Positions 1 through 7,732 of a stretch of 37,437 nt of DNA are shown here, piece by piece. Within the stretch, counting starts at the first letter, position 1. The number at the start of each line of letters is the position of its first letter. The stretch is from JBDUDR01 sp040002845 (GTDB lineage Bacteria; Actinomycetota; Actinomycetes; Propionibacteriales; Nocardioidaceae): positions 1-37,437 of the forward strand of contig JBDUDR010000014.1 in the NCBI GenBank assembly GCA_040002845.1. The letters are read 5' to 3'. The translations under genes were made by a program, and so were the position numbers. Below the pieces are notes generated by a model. It had not been told where the DNA came from and searched no databases. It saw only the letters and a program-made list of their open reading frames with translations.

Positions 1-62
1 TCGCCGAGCTGCCCGCCGGACTTGTCGCCCCGCCAGATGCGCATCTTCAGGTCGTGGCCCAT
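1..62 (-). CDS. sdhB: Succinate dehydrogenase/fumarate reductase iron-sulfur subunit, N-terminus only
   Basis: Only the first 20 codons are present before the left edge. They begin MGHDLKMRIWRGD, which matches the N-terminus of actinobacterial SdhB (ferredoxin-like domain that carries electrons from SdhA to the membrane anchor). The ATG shares its A with the sdhA stop codon (TGATG), so translation is probably coupled. It is the third gene of a minus-strand sdhC-sdhA-sdhB operon. The cysteine clusters lie outside the window. Confidence 0.85.
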   Translation of the reverse strand, partial: MGHDLKMRIWRGDKSGGQLG

Positions 63-1909
63 CACTTCTCCTCGAACATCGACTGGAGCTCTTCGGGCAT
101 TGCGGGGAGCGGTTGCTCGTTGAGTTCGATCTTTCCGTCATTCTCGGTGAGGACGAGGTTCTTCGTACCCCAGACGGGATCAGGACCGGGGTAGTCGTCG
201 CGGGTGTGCCCGCCCCGGGACTCGTGTCGCGTGAGCGCGGCCTTGGCGATGCACTCCGAGACACGCAGCATGTTGGTCAGGTCGAGCGCGAGGTGCCAGC
301 CCGGGTTGTACTGCCGGTGCCCCTCCACCGCGAGACTCTTCGCCCGCTCCTTGAGCTTCTCGATCTCGGCGAGGGACTCCTTCAGCTCGTCGGCCTTGCG
401 GATGATGCCGACCAGGCGCTGCATCACGTCCTGCAGGTCTTGTTGGATCGTGTACGGATTCTCACCGCCCTCGTCGGAGAAGGGCGCCAGCGCTTCGTCG
501 GCGGCATCGTTCACGTCACTGTTGGAGACGGCGGGACGGTCACCGCCCAGGCGACCGGTGTAGTACGCCGCGTTGAGTCCCGCCCGGCGACCGAACACCA
601 GCAGGTCCGACAGGGAGTTCCCGCCGAGACGGTTGGAGCCGTGCATGCCGCCGGCGACCTCACCCGCGGCGTACAGCCCGCTGACCAGCGATGCCCCGGT
701 GTCCGCCTGGACCTCCACGCCGCCCATCACGTAGTGGCAGGTCGGACCGATCTCCATCGCCGCCGCCGTGATGTCGACGTCGGCGAGCTCCTTGAACTGG
801 TGGTACATCGACGGGAGCCGCCGCTTGATGAACTCCGCGGTGCGCCGGGAGGCGATGTCGAGGAAGACTCCGCCGTGTGGTGACCCGCGACCCGCCTTGA
901 TCTCGGAGTTGATCGCGCGAGCGACCTCGTCACGCGGCAACAGCTCTGGTGGACGCCGGTTCGTCTTGTCGTCGTACCAGGCATCTGCCTCTGCTTCGCT
1001 GTCAGCGGTCTCGGCCCGGAAGAAGTCCGGGATGTAGTCGAACATGAAGCGCTTGCCCTCGGAGTTGCGAAGCACCCCGCCGTCGCCGCGCACCGACTCG
1101 GTGACGAGAATCCCGCGCACCGACGGCGGCCACACCATGCCGGTGGGGTGGAACTGCACGAACTCCATGTTGATCAGGGAGGCACCAGTACGGAGGGCGA
1201 GTGCATGACCGTCGCCGGTGTACTCCCAGGAGTTCGACGTCACCTGGTACGACTTGCCGATCCCACCGGTCGCGAGCACCACGGTGGGCGCCTTGAACAC
1301 CAGGAACCGACCGCTCTCCCGCCAGTAGGCGAAGGCGCCGCTCACCCGCGGGCTTTTTCCGCTCTGGTCGGTCAGGATGCGAGTGACGGTGCACTCCATG
1401 AACACGTCGATGCCCAAGGCGACAGCCCGTTGCTGGAGCGTGCGGATCATCTCCAGACCTGTGCGGTCGCCCACGTGGGCCAGTCGGGCGTACCTATGCC
1501 CGCCGAAGTCTCGCTGCGAGATCAGCCCCTCGGGAGTGCGGTCGAACAGCGCACCCCACTCCTCCAGCTCGAGGACTCGCTGCGGCGCCTCCTGGGCGTG
1601 CAGCTGCGCCATCCGCCAGTTGTTGAGCATCTTGCCGCCGCGCATCGTGTCCCGGAAGTGCACCTGCCAGTTGTCGTCCGGGTAGACGTTGCCCATGGCG
1701 GCGGCGATGCCACCCTCGGCCATCACGGTGTGCGCCTTGCCGAGCAGCGACTTGCAGACGATGGCCGTCTTCGCGCCTGCATCATGGGCGGCGATCGCAG
1801 AGCGGAGACCCGCCCCTCCCGCGCCGATCACCACAACGTCGTAGGCATGCTGCTCGAAGCCGTGACCCTCATCGACCTCCGAGGGGTTCGTGCCAGCCTG
1901 GTCAGTCAT
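62..1909 (-). CDS. sdhA: Succinate dehydrogenase flavoprotein subunit
   Basis: 615 residues. It oxidises succinate to fumarate, or the reverse, at the cytoplasmic face of the membrane and passes electrons to SdhB. Visible landmarks are an N-terminal dinucleotide-binding fold (VVVIGAGGAGL, about residues 26-36), the AHTVMAEGGIA segment whose His60 is in the position of the covalent FAD histidine, the substrate motif EFVQFHPTG around residue 255, and the HGSNRLGGNSL segment near 430. The ATG at 1909 follows directly after the sdhC stop (TAGATG) and the stop overlaps sdhB. Length and gene order fit the Sdh1 type (M. tuberculosis Rv0248c-like), in which the single anchor gene comes first. The assignment is secure. 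Whether it works mainly as a dehydrogenase or a fumarate reductase cannot be read from sequence. Confidence 0.95.
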   Translation of the reverse strand: MTDQAGTNPSEVDEGHGFEQHAYDVVVIGAGGAGLRSAIAAHDAGAKTAIVCKSLLGKAHTVMAEGGIAAAMGNVYPDDNWQVHFRDTMRGGKMLNNWRMAQLHAQEAPQRVLELEEWGALFDRTPEGLISQRDFGGHRYARLAHVGDRTGLEMIRTLQQRAVALGIDVFMECTVTRILTDQSGKSPRVSGAFAYWRESGRFLVFKAPTVVLATGGIGKSYQVTSNSWEYTGDGHALALRTGASLINMEFVQFHPTGMVWPPSVRGILVTESVRGDGGVLRNSEGKRFMFDYIPDFFRAETADSEAEADAWYDDKTNRRPPELLPRDEVARAINSEIKAGRGSPHGGVFLDIASRRTAEFIKRRLPSMYHQFKELADVDITAAAMEIGPTCHYVMGGVEVQADTGASLVSGLYAAGEVAGGMHGSNRLGGNSLSDLLVFGRRAGLNAAYYTGRLGGDRPAVSNSDVNDAADEALAPFSDEGGENPYTIQQDLQDVMQRLVGIIRKADELKESLAEIEKLKERAKSLAVEGHRQYNPGWHLALDLTNMLRVSECIAKAALTRHESRGGHTRDDYPGPDPVWGTKNLVLTENDGKIELNEQPLPAMPEELQSMFEEK

Positions 1910-2698
1910 CTAGAAGAACCTCACGTCCGAGATGGTGCCGGTCGCCAGCAGATATATGTAGTAGTCGGTCAGCCCGACCGAGAACAGGGAGAGCCAGGCC
2001 CACAAGGCGTGCCGTTCGTTGAGCCGGGACACCAAGGTCCAGGCTCGGTATCGGAGAGGGTGCTTGGAGAAGTGCCGCAACCGGCCTCCGACCGCGTGCC
2101 GGCAGGAGTGGCACGAGAGGGTGTACGCCCAGATCAGGACGATGTTGACCAACATGATCAGGCTGCCGAGGCCCATGTGGCCCCAGTTACCGTCCTCGTC
2201 CCGGAACGAGATCACCACGTCATAGGTCAAGATCAGCGAGACCAGGCCGGCGGCGTACAGGAACCAACGATGGATGTTCTGCAGGATCAGCGGGAAGCGG
2301 GTCTCGCCGCTGTAGCCCTTGTGTGGTTCAGCCACTGCGCACGCCGGCGGCGACAGCCAGAACGCCCGGTAGTAGGCCTTGCGGTAGTAGTAGCAGGTCA
2401 ACCGGAACCCGAGCGGGAAGATCAAGATGACCAGCGCCGGGGAGAGGGACCACCAGCCGAGCGGCTGACCGAAGTCTGAGGAGCCCTCGACGCACTCGGT
2501 GGTCAGGCAGGGGGAGTAGAAGGGCGAGATGTACGGCTCGGAGAAGTAGCCGGAACCCTGGAAGGCCCGCCAGGTGGCGTACACGACGAACCCGCCGAAC
2601 ACCACGAACGTCGCCAGCGGATAGAGCCACCATCGGTCACGGCGCATGGTTCGGTCGGGGATGCGTGCCCTGCCGGGACCGAGTACTCCTGTGGACAT
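1910..2698 (-). CDS. sdhC: Succinate dehydrogenase membrane anchor (Sdh1-type, five helices)
   Basis: 262 residues. It anchors SdhA/SdhB and should carry the quinone and haem sites. About five hydrophobic segments are visible: WWLYPLATFVVFGGFVVYA near residue 25, a second with LVILIFPLGFRLTCYYY, a third starting IHRWFLYAAGLVSLIL, a fourth with SLIMLVNIVLIWAYTL, and a C-terminal one beginning HALWAWLSLFSVGL. Histidines at the helix ends (IHRW, CHSCRH, NERH) are candidate haem ligands. The ATG at 2698 is chosen because GGAAAGG lies just upstream; longer in-frame starts would run into the 21-bp repeat array. It is first in the operon and its stop abuts the sdhA start. A TAGCCT box on the minus strand (2784-2789) is a possible -10, giving a leader of about 80 nt. 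Confidence 0.88.
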   Translation of the reverse strand: MSTGVLGPGRARIPDRTMRRDRWWLYPLATFVVFGGFVVYATWRAFQGSGYFSEPYISPFYSPCLTTECVEGSSDFGQPLGWWSLSPALVILIFPLGFRLTCYYYRKAYYRAFWLSPPACAVAEPHKGYSGETRFPLILQNIHRWFLYAAGLVSLILTYDVVISFRDEDGNWGHMGLGSLIMLVNIVLIWAYTLSCHSCRHAVGGRLRHFSKHPLRYRAWTLVSRLNERHALWAWLSLFSVGLTDYYIYLLATGTISDVRFF

Positions 2699-2798
2699 GC
2701 CGGTGCCTTTCCGTCGGGCGTCCTGGCCGCCGCGACAGCATGGCGGGGAACGCGGGTCGGGCGCAAGGGTGCGACAACGCCTCAGGCTACCGTCCGCC

Positions 2799-2847
2799 GA
2801 TCCGACACTTATTCCGCGCGATCCGACACTTATTCCCGCCGATCCGA
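2799..2847 (+). repeat. 21-bp tandem repeat array 1 (forward)
   Basis: Two full 21-bp units (2799-2819 and 2820-2840) with core GATCCGACACTTATTC, followed by a partial unit GATCCGA. The array lies in the divergent gap between sdhC and the Nudix-APH gene and is the same family as five other arrays in this window. It faces array 2, which lies on the far side of the Nudix-APH gene in inverted orientation. Confidence 0.95.
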
Positions 2848-2876
2848 GGTCATAGGGAACGAATAGGGTTGCCGGC

Positions 2877-4031
2877 GTGCCGCGCCACCGAAAGCAGCAG
2901 CCCGCATCGGCGGTCGTGGTCGGGGCTGCGATCGTGCGGCACGGAAGGCTGCTGGCGACCCGTCGAATGGCCCCCGAGCGGCTGGCCGGAGGCTGGGAGC
3001 TGCCCGGCGGCAAGCTCGAACCGGGTGAGTCGGCCTTGGAGGCATGCGTCCGCGAGGTGCGGGAGGAGCTGTCCTGCGAGATCAACCCGGCCCGGCGCCT
3101 GCCGGGGGAGCAGACGCTGTCTCAGGGGTTCGTGTTGCAGGTGTACGAGGCCGAGCTGGTGGCCGGCGAACCCGTACCGCATGAGCACGATGCGATCCGC
3201 TGGCTGGGTCCGGAAGAGCTGGACCAGGTCGCATGGCTGCCCGCCGACTTGCCGTTCGTCCGAGCGATTCGGTCGAGGTTGCTCCGTGGGATCGACATGG
3301 ATGGCGGCAACATCGGTGGTGCGGTCAGGATCGGCGGCACGGTGCGCCGACCGACCGGTCCGTGGACTCCGACGATCCACGCGTTGCTTGGCCATCTGGC
3401 CAACCGTGGTGTTCCGCATCTGCCGACTGTGCTCGGCATCGACGCAGTCGGTCGGGAGGTGCTCACGTATCTGGAGGGCTACGTCACGGACACGGTCGAG
3501 GAGCTGCTGACGGACCGGCAGGTGGTAGCTGCCATGCGATGGCTGCGGAGTTGCCATCGGGCGGTGGAGGACTTCCGCCCGGACCGACCGGTGTGGAGGT
3601 TGGAACCGCATCGACTCGATGAGGACGCCATCATCTGTCACAACGACTTCGGTGCGTACAACATGGCATTCGACGGGGATCGCCTGACCGGGGTCTTCGA
3701 TTGGGACGTTGCCGGGCCGGCGTACCCCATCGACGATCTCTCGTTCTTCGCCTGGAACTCGCTGCCATTGTGTCGGCCCGCCGGCAGCCCTGAGTGGCTG
3801 GCCGGGAGGCTGCAGTTGATGGCGGCTTCGTACGGGGAGCTCAGCGGACGGGCGATCCTGGACCACGTGGAAGCCCGGATCTCGGGAGCCGCGGACACCA
3901 TTGCTGCCGGGCAAGCCGCCGGCGACCCGGGGATGCTCAATCTCAAGAAGGTAGGAGAGCCGGATCGCACGCGTCGCCGGCTCGAGTGGGTACTCGCCAG
4001 ATCGGCGGCCATCCGAGCCGCTCTGAGATGA
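2877..4031 (+). CDS. Nudix hydrolase fused to APH-type phosphotransferase
   Basis: 384 residues in one uninterrupted frame. Residues 10-140 form a MutT-like Nudix domain with a near-perfect box: Gly45, Glu51, then REVREEL at 59-65; the usual Gly after EEx is Ser66. Residues 145-384 resemble aminoglycoside/homoserine-kinase-like phosphotransferases, with a catalytic-loop motif HNDFGAYN (His255, Asp257, Asn262) and a metal-binding DWD motif (Asp275). The N-lobe is short: it starts directly at a GGNIGGAVRIGG loop, so ATP binding may be unusual. Nudix enzymes hydrolyse nucleoside diphosphate linkages and APH kinases phosphorylate small molecules; the substrate of this pairing is unknown. The GTG at 2877 has a TAGGGT box 7 nt upstream and no Shine-Dalgarno, so the mRNA is probably leaderless. 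The gene is bracketed by repeat arrays in inverted orientation. Confidence 0.85.
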   Translation: MPRHRKQQPASAVVVGAAIVRHGRLLATRRMAPERLAGGWELPGGKLEPGESALEACVREVREELSCEINPARRLPGEQTLSQGFVLQVYEAELVAGEPVPHEHDAIRWLGPEELDQVAWLPADLPFVRAIRSRLLRGIDMDGGNIGGAVRIGGTVRRPTGPWTPTIHALLGHLANRGVPHLPTVLGIDAVGREVLTYLEGYVTDTVEELLTDRQVVAAMRWLRSCHRAVEDFRPDRPVWRLEPHRLDEDAIICHNDFGAYNMAFDGDRLTGVFDWDVAGPAYPIDDLSFFAWNSLPLCRPAGSPEWLAGRLQLMAASYGELSGRAILDHVEARISGAADTIAAGQAAGDPGMLNLKKVGEPDRTRRRLEWVLARSAAIRAALR

Positions 4032-4050
4032 GTGCACCTTCGCCCCAGCA

Positions 4051-4105
4051 TTAGTGTCGGATCGCGCGGAATAAGTGTCGGATCGCGCGGAATAAGTGTC
4101 GGATC
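4051..4105 (-). repeat. 21-bp tandem repeat array 2 (reverse)
   Basis: One partial unit (4051-4063) and two identical full units (4064-4084 and 4085-4105), each the reverse complement of the array 1 unit, reading GCGCGGAATAAGTGTCGG on the plus strand. It occupies the convergent gap between the Nudix-APH gene and the S9 peptidase gene, ending 8 nt before the peptidase stop codon. Confidence 0.95.
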
Positions 4106-4113
4106 GTGGGCGA

Positions 4114-6234
4114 CTACGGGCTGGCCGACTCGACGCTTGAGAGGGCCCGCTCGAGGAAGTCGACCTGCAGCAGCTTGAGGTTCTCCGCGACGACCTCCTG
4201 CCGGGTCAAGTGTGTCACGCCGCTGAGCGGCAGGACGGTGTGCGGCCGTCCGGCGGCGAGCAGCGCCGAGGAGAGTCGCAGGGTGTGTGCCACGACGACG
4301 TTGTCGTCGACCATCCCGTGAATGAGCATCAACGGCCGTTCCAACTTCGATGCATCGTCGATGAGGGACGCCGCCCGGTATACCTCCGGCTGCTCGTCGG
4401 GATGTCCCAGATAGCGCTCGGTGTAGAACGTGTCGTACAACCCCCAGTCGGTTGGCGGCGCACCGGCGACGGCTACGTGGAAGACGTCCGGCCGACGGAG
4501 CACCGCCAGGGCGGCCAGATATCCGCCGTACGACCAGCCAGTGATGCCGACGTGATCGAGGTCGACGTCGTCGGGATAAGCATCGGCAACCGCGTGCAAT
4601 GCCTCCACCTGGTCCGCAAGGGTCACCTCGGCGAGGTGGTCGCGCACCGTGCGATCCCACGCGGGACCGCGCCCCGGAGTGCCGCGGCCATCGGCGACGA
4701 TGACACAGAACCCCTGGTCGGCGAGCCACTGGGACTCCAGAAAGGCTCGCGACGCCGCGACCACCATCTGCGCATGTGGCCCGCCATACGGATCCATGAT
4801 GACCGGCAGCCTCCTGGAGCCCCGCTCGTGCTCGCGGGGAAACAACACGGCGGTACGCAGCTCCCGTGCACCCGCACGAAGCATCGTGACCTCGGGCCGG
4901 AAACCGGCGTAGACCTGATGGTTCTCCAGCTCAGCGACGTCGATGCCATCACGCAGGACCACGACGCGGATGCCATCGGCATCCAGCGCCCCGCGAGCAA
5001 CCACTGTGGTGCCTCCGGCGGAGTCGCCGGAATGCACGGCGCCTCCCGAGGTCAGCTGCGTCACCACCACGTCGTAGCCGATCCGTACGAGCTGAACCTC
5101 GATCGGTTCGGTCGACGCCGTCACGAGGACGCCCTCGTCATCGATGCCCACCACCTCACGTACATGCAGGCCGGGCGGGCTGACTGCCTCGCCGTCAACG
5201 CATACCCGGCGGGTGTCCTCGGAGTCTTCGCAGGTCACCAGCCGACCGCCGGCGCCCAGCGCCGGCACCCCCACGACCTGATCGAGCCATATGTCGTCGC
5301 TGAGCTCGCGCACCAGACTCGCGACTCCGGTCCCCGGGTCGACCGTGTGGATCTGCGACCGCGTCTGGTCGCGACACGTCACCTGGATCACGGGGTCGCC
5401 GTACGACGACCACGAGACCCGCGTGAGATAGGGGTACGCGACGTGGTCCCACGACACCTCCGAGCGGTCCCCGCCGATCCGAACCAGCCACAGCGTCACG
5501 TCGGCGTTGTCGGTTCCCGCTCCTGGGTATCGGTGGCGTACCGGCTCGCGATCAGGGTTTGCCGGATCGGCCACGTGCCACACCCGCACCGGAGTGTTGT
5601 CGTAACGCTCCACCAGCAGGGACTGACCATCCGGTGACCACCAGAAGCCGCGGTCGCGTTCCATCTCCTCGGCGGCCACGAACTCCGCCTGCCCCCAGAC
5701 GACCTCCTCGCCGTCGGGCTCCACCAGCGCCCGCTCGTCAGAGCAGTCAGCGCCGACCAGCCGCAGGGCACCGTCGGCGCAGTACGCGACACGCTGGCCG
5801 ACCGGGTCGACCCGCGGGTCGATCGCCGCGCCCACGGTCGGTAACTCGCGAGCACCGCCACGCACGACATCGGCCAGCCAGACCTTGCCTGACAGAGCGA
5901 ACGAGGCGACAGAGCCCTTGGTGTCGGTCGCGTACGACACGATCCCGCCAGCTGACTCGCGTGCGCGCTCGCGACGCGCCCTCTCTTGTGGAGAAAGCTC
6001 TTCGCCCGAGCTGCCGAGCAGCTCGGCCGGATCGGCGACCACACGCTCTTCACCGTTGAGCACGTCGTAGGCCCACAGTGCGCCGGTGCGCGACGTCCCG
6101 GATGGAGTCCTGATGAAGAGAATTCGCTCGCCACCGGCGACCACGCGAAGATTGCGCGGCACACCTAAGCTGAAGCCCAGGGTGCGGGCGAACAGGCGTG
6201 GGAACGACGGTGCGTCGGTGATCGGATCGGTCAT
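4114..6234 (-). CDS. S9 family serine peptidase, dipeptidyl peptidase IV-like
   Basis: 706 residues with no signal peptide, so probably cytoplasmic. The N-terminal two thirds resemble the DPP-IV beta-propeller. It contains AEEMERDRGFWWSPDG, where paired acidic residues in this family hold the substrate amino terminus. The C-terminal alpha/beta hydrolase carries the triad: Ser568 in GWSYGGY, Asp643 in HGMVDDNV and His675 in SGVTHL. The spacings of 75 and 32 residues are close to those of human DPP IV. It should release N-terminal dipeptides from short peptides. ATG 6234 is preferred over the much longer in-frame opening, which only shadows mshB; AAGGA lies about 8 nt upstream. The gene is divergent from mshB and convergent with the Nudix-APH gene. 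Confidence 0.88.
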   Translation of the reverse strand: MTDPITDAPSFPRLFARTLGFSLGVPRNLRVVAGGERILFIRTPSGTSRTGALWAYDVLNGEERVVADPAELLGSSGEELSPQERARRERARESAGGIVSYATDTKGSVASFALSGKVWLADVVRGGARELPTVGAAIDPRVDPVGQRVAYCADGALRLVGADCSDERALVEPDGEEVVWGQAEFVAAEEMERDRGFWWSPDGQSLLVERYDNTPVRVWHVADPANPDREPVRHRYPGAGTDNADVTLWLVRIGGDRSEVSWDHVAYPYLTRVSWSSYGDPVIQVTCRDQTRSQIHTVDPGTGVASLVRELSDDIWLDQVVGVPALGAGGRLVTCEDSEDTRRVCVDGEAVSPPGLHVREVVGIDDEGVLVTASTEPIEVQLVRIGYDVVVTQLTSGGAVHSGDSAGGTTVVARGALDADGIRVVVLRDGIDVAELENHQVYAGFRPEVTMLRAGARELRTAVLFPREHERGSRRLPVIMDPYGGPHAQMVVAASRAFLESQWLADQGFCVIVADGRGTPGRGPAWDRTVRDHLAEVTLADQVEALHAVADAYPDDVDLDHVGITGWSYGGYLAALAVLRRPDVFHVAVAGAPPTDWGLYDTFYTERYLGHPDEQPEVYRAASLIDDASKLERPLMLIHGMVDDNVVVAHTLRLSSALLAAGRPHTVLPLSGVTHLTRQEVVAENLKLLQVDFLERALSSVESASP

Positions 6235-6333
6235 GCCGGCGATCCTTGCACGCCCCGAGCGGCAGGCGTCTTCCCCCGTACATTCCCAACAGGCCAGCCG
6301 CGAGGTGCGGGCTGCAACCCGTAGCCTGGGCTC

Positions 6334-7272
6334 ATGTCCGATGATGCTGCAACGCAGATCGATGCAGACCGGCGTCTGCTGCTGGTTCATGCCCACCCCG
6401 ACGACGAGACGATCGCAAATGGGGTCACCATGGCCAAGTACGCCGCCGAGGGCGCTCACGTCACGCTGGTGACCTGCACCCTGGGTGAGATGGGCGAGGT
6501 GTTGGTGCCGGAGCTGGCTCACCTGGCAGCCGAACGCGAGGACGGGCTCGGTCAGCACCGCATCGGCGAGCTGGCTGCGGCGATGGAGGTGCTCGGGGTC
6601 ACCGACCACCGGTTCCTCGGTGGCCCCGGGCGATACCGCGACTCGGGCATGGCTGAGGCGGAGGACGGCGCGGCGACCACGCCTGCCGAGGTGCGGCCCG
6701 ACAGCTTTTGGCGGGCCGATCTGCTGGAGGCCTCGGACCACCTGGTCGAGGTGATTCGCGAGGTACGTCCCCAGGTGCTCACGACCTACGACGAGCTTGG
6801 TGCGTACGGCCATCCCGATCATGTCCAAGCTCATCGGGTGGCGATGTACGCCGCCGTCCTGGCCGCGGTTCCGTCCTACCGTCTCGAGCTCGGCCAGCCG
6901 TGGGAGATCCCCAAGATCTACTGGAACGCTATGAGTGAGAGCCGCCTGCGCGAGGGGCTGCGGATGCTGCGCGAGGTGGGGGACAAGACGACCTTCGAGG
7001 GGATGGAGCCAGACGGGCCCTTGCCGTCTTTCGTCACTCCCGACAAATGGCTGACGGCGGACATCGACGGCACGGACTACGTCGACCAGAAGATGAAGGC
7101 GATGGCCGCGCACACGACCCAGATCGCCTTGGACGGACCGTTCTTCGCGCTCTCCAACAACCTGGGCAACATGGTCTGGGGCACCGAGTCTTATCGGCTC
7201 GTGAAGGGGTCTCCCGGCGACCCAGACCCCGAGACGGGGCTGGAGAACGACCTGTTCGCCGGGCTCGACTGA
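6334..7272 (+). CDS. mshB: Mycothiol biosynthesis deacetylase MshB
   Basis: 312 residues, near the usual length of about 300. This LmbE/PIG-L family zinc enzyme deacetylates GlcNAc-Ins to GlcN-Ins, the step before cysteine ligation in mycothiol synthesis. Metal-site motifs are AHPDDE (His21, Asp24) and HPDH (His160, His163); a GEMGE loop lies near residue 52. A related mycothiol-conjugate amidase (Mca) is possible, but length and the DUF6113-like neighbour favour MshB. The ATG has no Shine-Dalgarno. A TAGCCT box at 6322-6327 lies exactly 6 nt upstream, a typical leaderless actinobacterial arrangement. The downstream membrane protein starts one base after the stop and is probably co-transcribed. 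Confidence 0.88.
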   Translation: MSDDAATQIDADRRLLLVHAHPDDETIANGVTMAKYAAEGAHVTLVTCTLGEMGEVLVPELAHLAAEREDGLGQHRIGELAAAMEVLGVTDHRFLGGPGRYRDSGMAEAEDGAATTPAEVRPDSFWRADLLEASDHLVEVIREVRPQVLTTYDELGAYGHPDHVQAHRVAMYAAVLAAVPSYRLELGQPWEIPKIYWNAMSESRLREGLRMLREVGDKTTFEGMEPDGPLPSFVTPDKWLTADIDGTDYVDQKMKAMAAHTTQIALDGPFFALSNNLGNMVWGTESYRLVKGSPGDPDPETGLENDLFAGLD

Positions 7273-7273
7273 G

Positions 7274-7663
7274 TTGCCCACTCCGCCTTGGCGGCGCGTC
7301 GGCATCGGGGGCGGACTCGCGGCGAGTGTTGTCCTCGGAGCGGTCAGTTGCCTGGCGGGCGCCGTCGTGCACCGCGAGGCCGTCTTCGCAGACGGCTACG
7401 CCGTGCTCCCGTACGGCCTGGTGCTGGCCATGGCGACCACGTGGTCGGTCGGGAAGGCCATGCGCGATGTTTTCGGGGCGGCCGGCGGCATCTCTGTCGT
7501 GGTCGGTTGGCTGGCCGCGCTGTCGTGGTTGCTGCTCGGCCGCCCCGAAGGCGATTTCGTGGTTGCAAACGACTTCTTGGGCTGGGGGCTGTTGGCGTCC
7601 GGGGTCATCGTGCTTGGATGGCTGGTCGCATCATCCGTCGCCAGAACCGGACATCGCGACTGA
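7274..7663 (+). CDS. DUF6113-like membrane protein
   Basis: 129 residues, starting at a TTG one base after the mshB stop. Four hydrophobic segments are visible: residues 9-30, 43-60, 67-88 and 99-121. Small four-helix proteins of this kind commonly follow mshB in actinobacteria and are grouped as DUF6113; their function is unknown. No catalytic motif is seen. The TTG is the only in-frame start that keeps the first helix intact, and coupling to mshB termination would explain the lack of its own Shine-Dalgarno. Confidence 0.7.
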   Translation: MPTPPWRRVGIGGGLAASVVLGAVSCLAGAVVHREAVFADGYAVLPYGLVLAMATTWSVGKAMRDVFGAAGGISVVVGWLAALSWLLLGRPEGDFVVANDFLGWGLLASGVIVLGWLVASSVARTGHRD

Positions 7664-7732
7664 ATCCCAGCCGTGCTCAACTACGATGGGTCCGCGGCGG
7701 GCGTGTGAGACAGCATCTGACCCGCACGGGGT

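Noticed and set aside
113..883. Long open frames opposite sdhA, the S9 peptidase gene, mrp and other genes
   Set aside because: They are antisense or shifted frames over well-supported genes, as is usual in high-GC DNA, and show no family motifs.
2877..4105. The array-bracketed Nudix-APH gene as a transposon or integron cassette
   Set aside because: No transposase, integrase, target-site duplication or attC-like site was seen; only the repeat geometry is unusual, so it is kept as a hypothesis and not called a mobile element.
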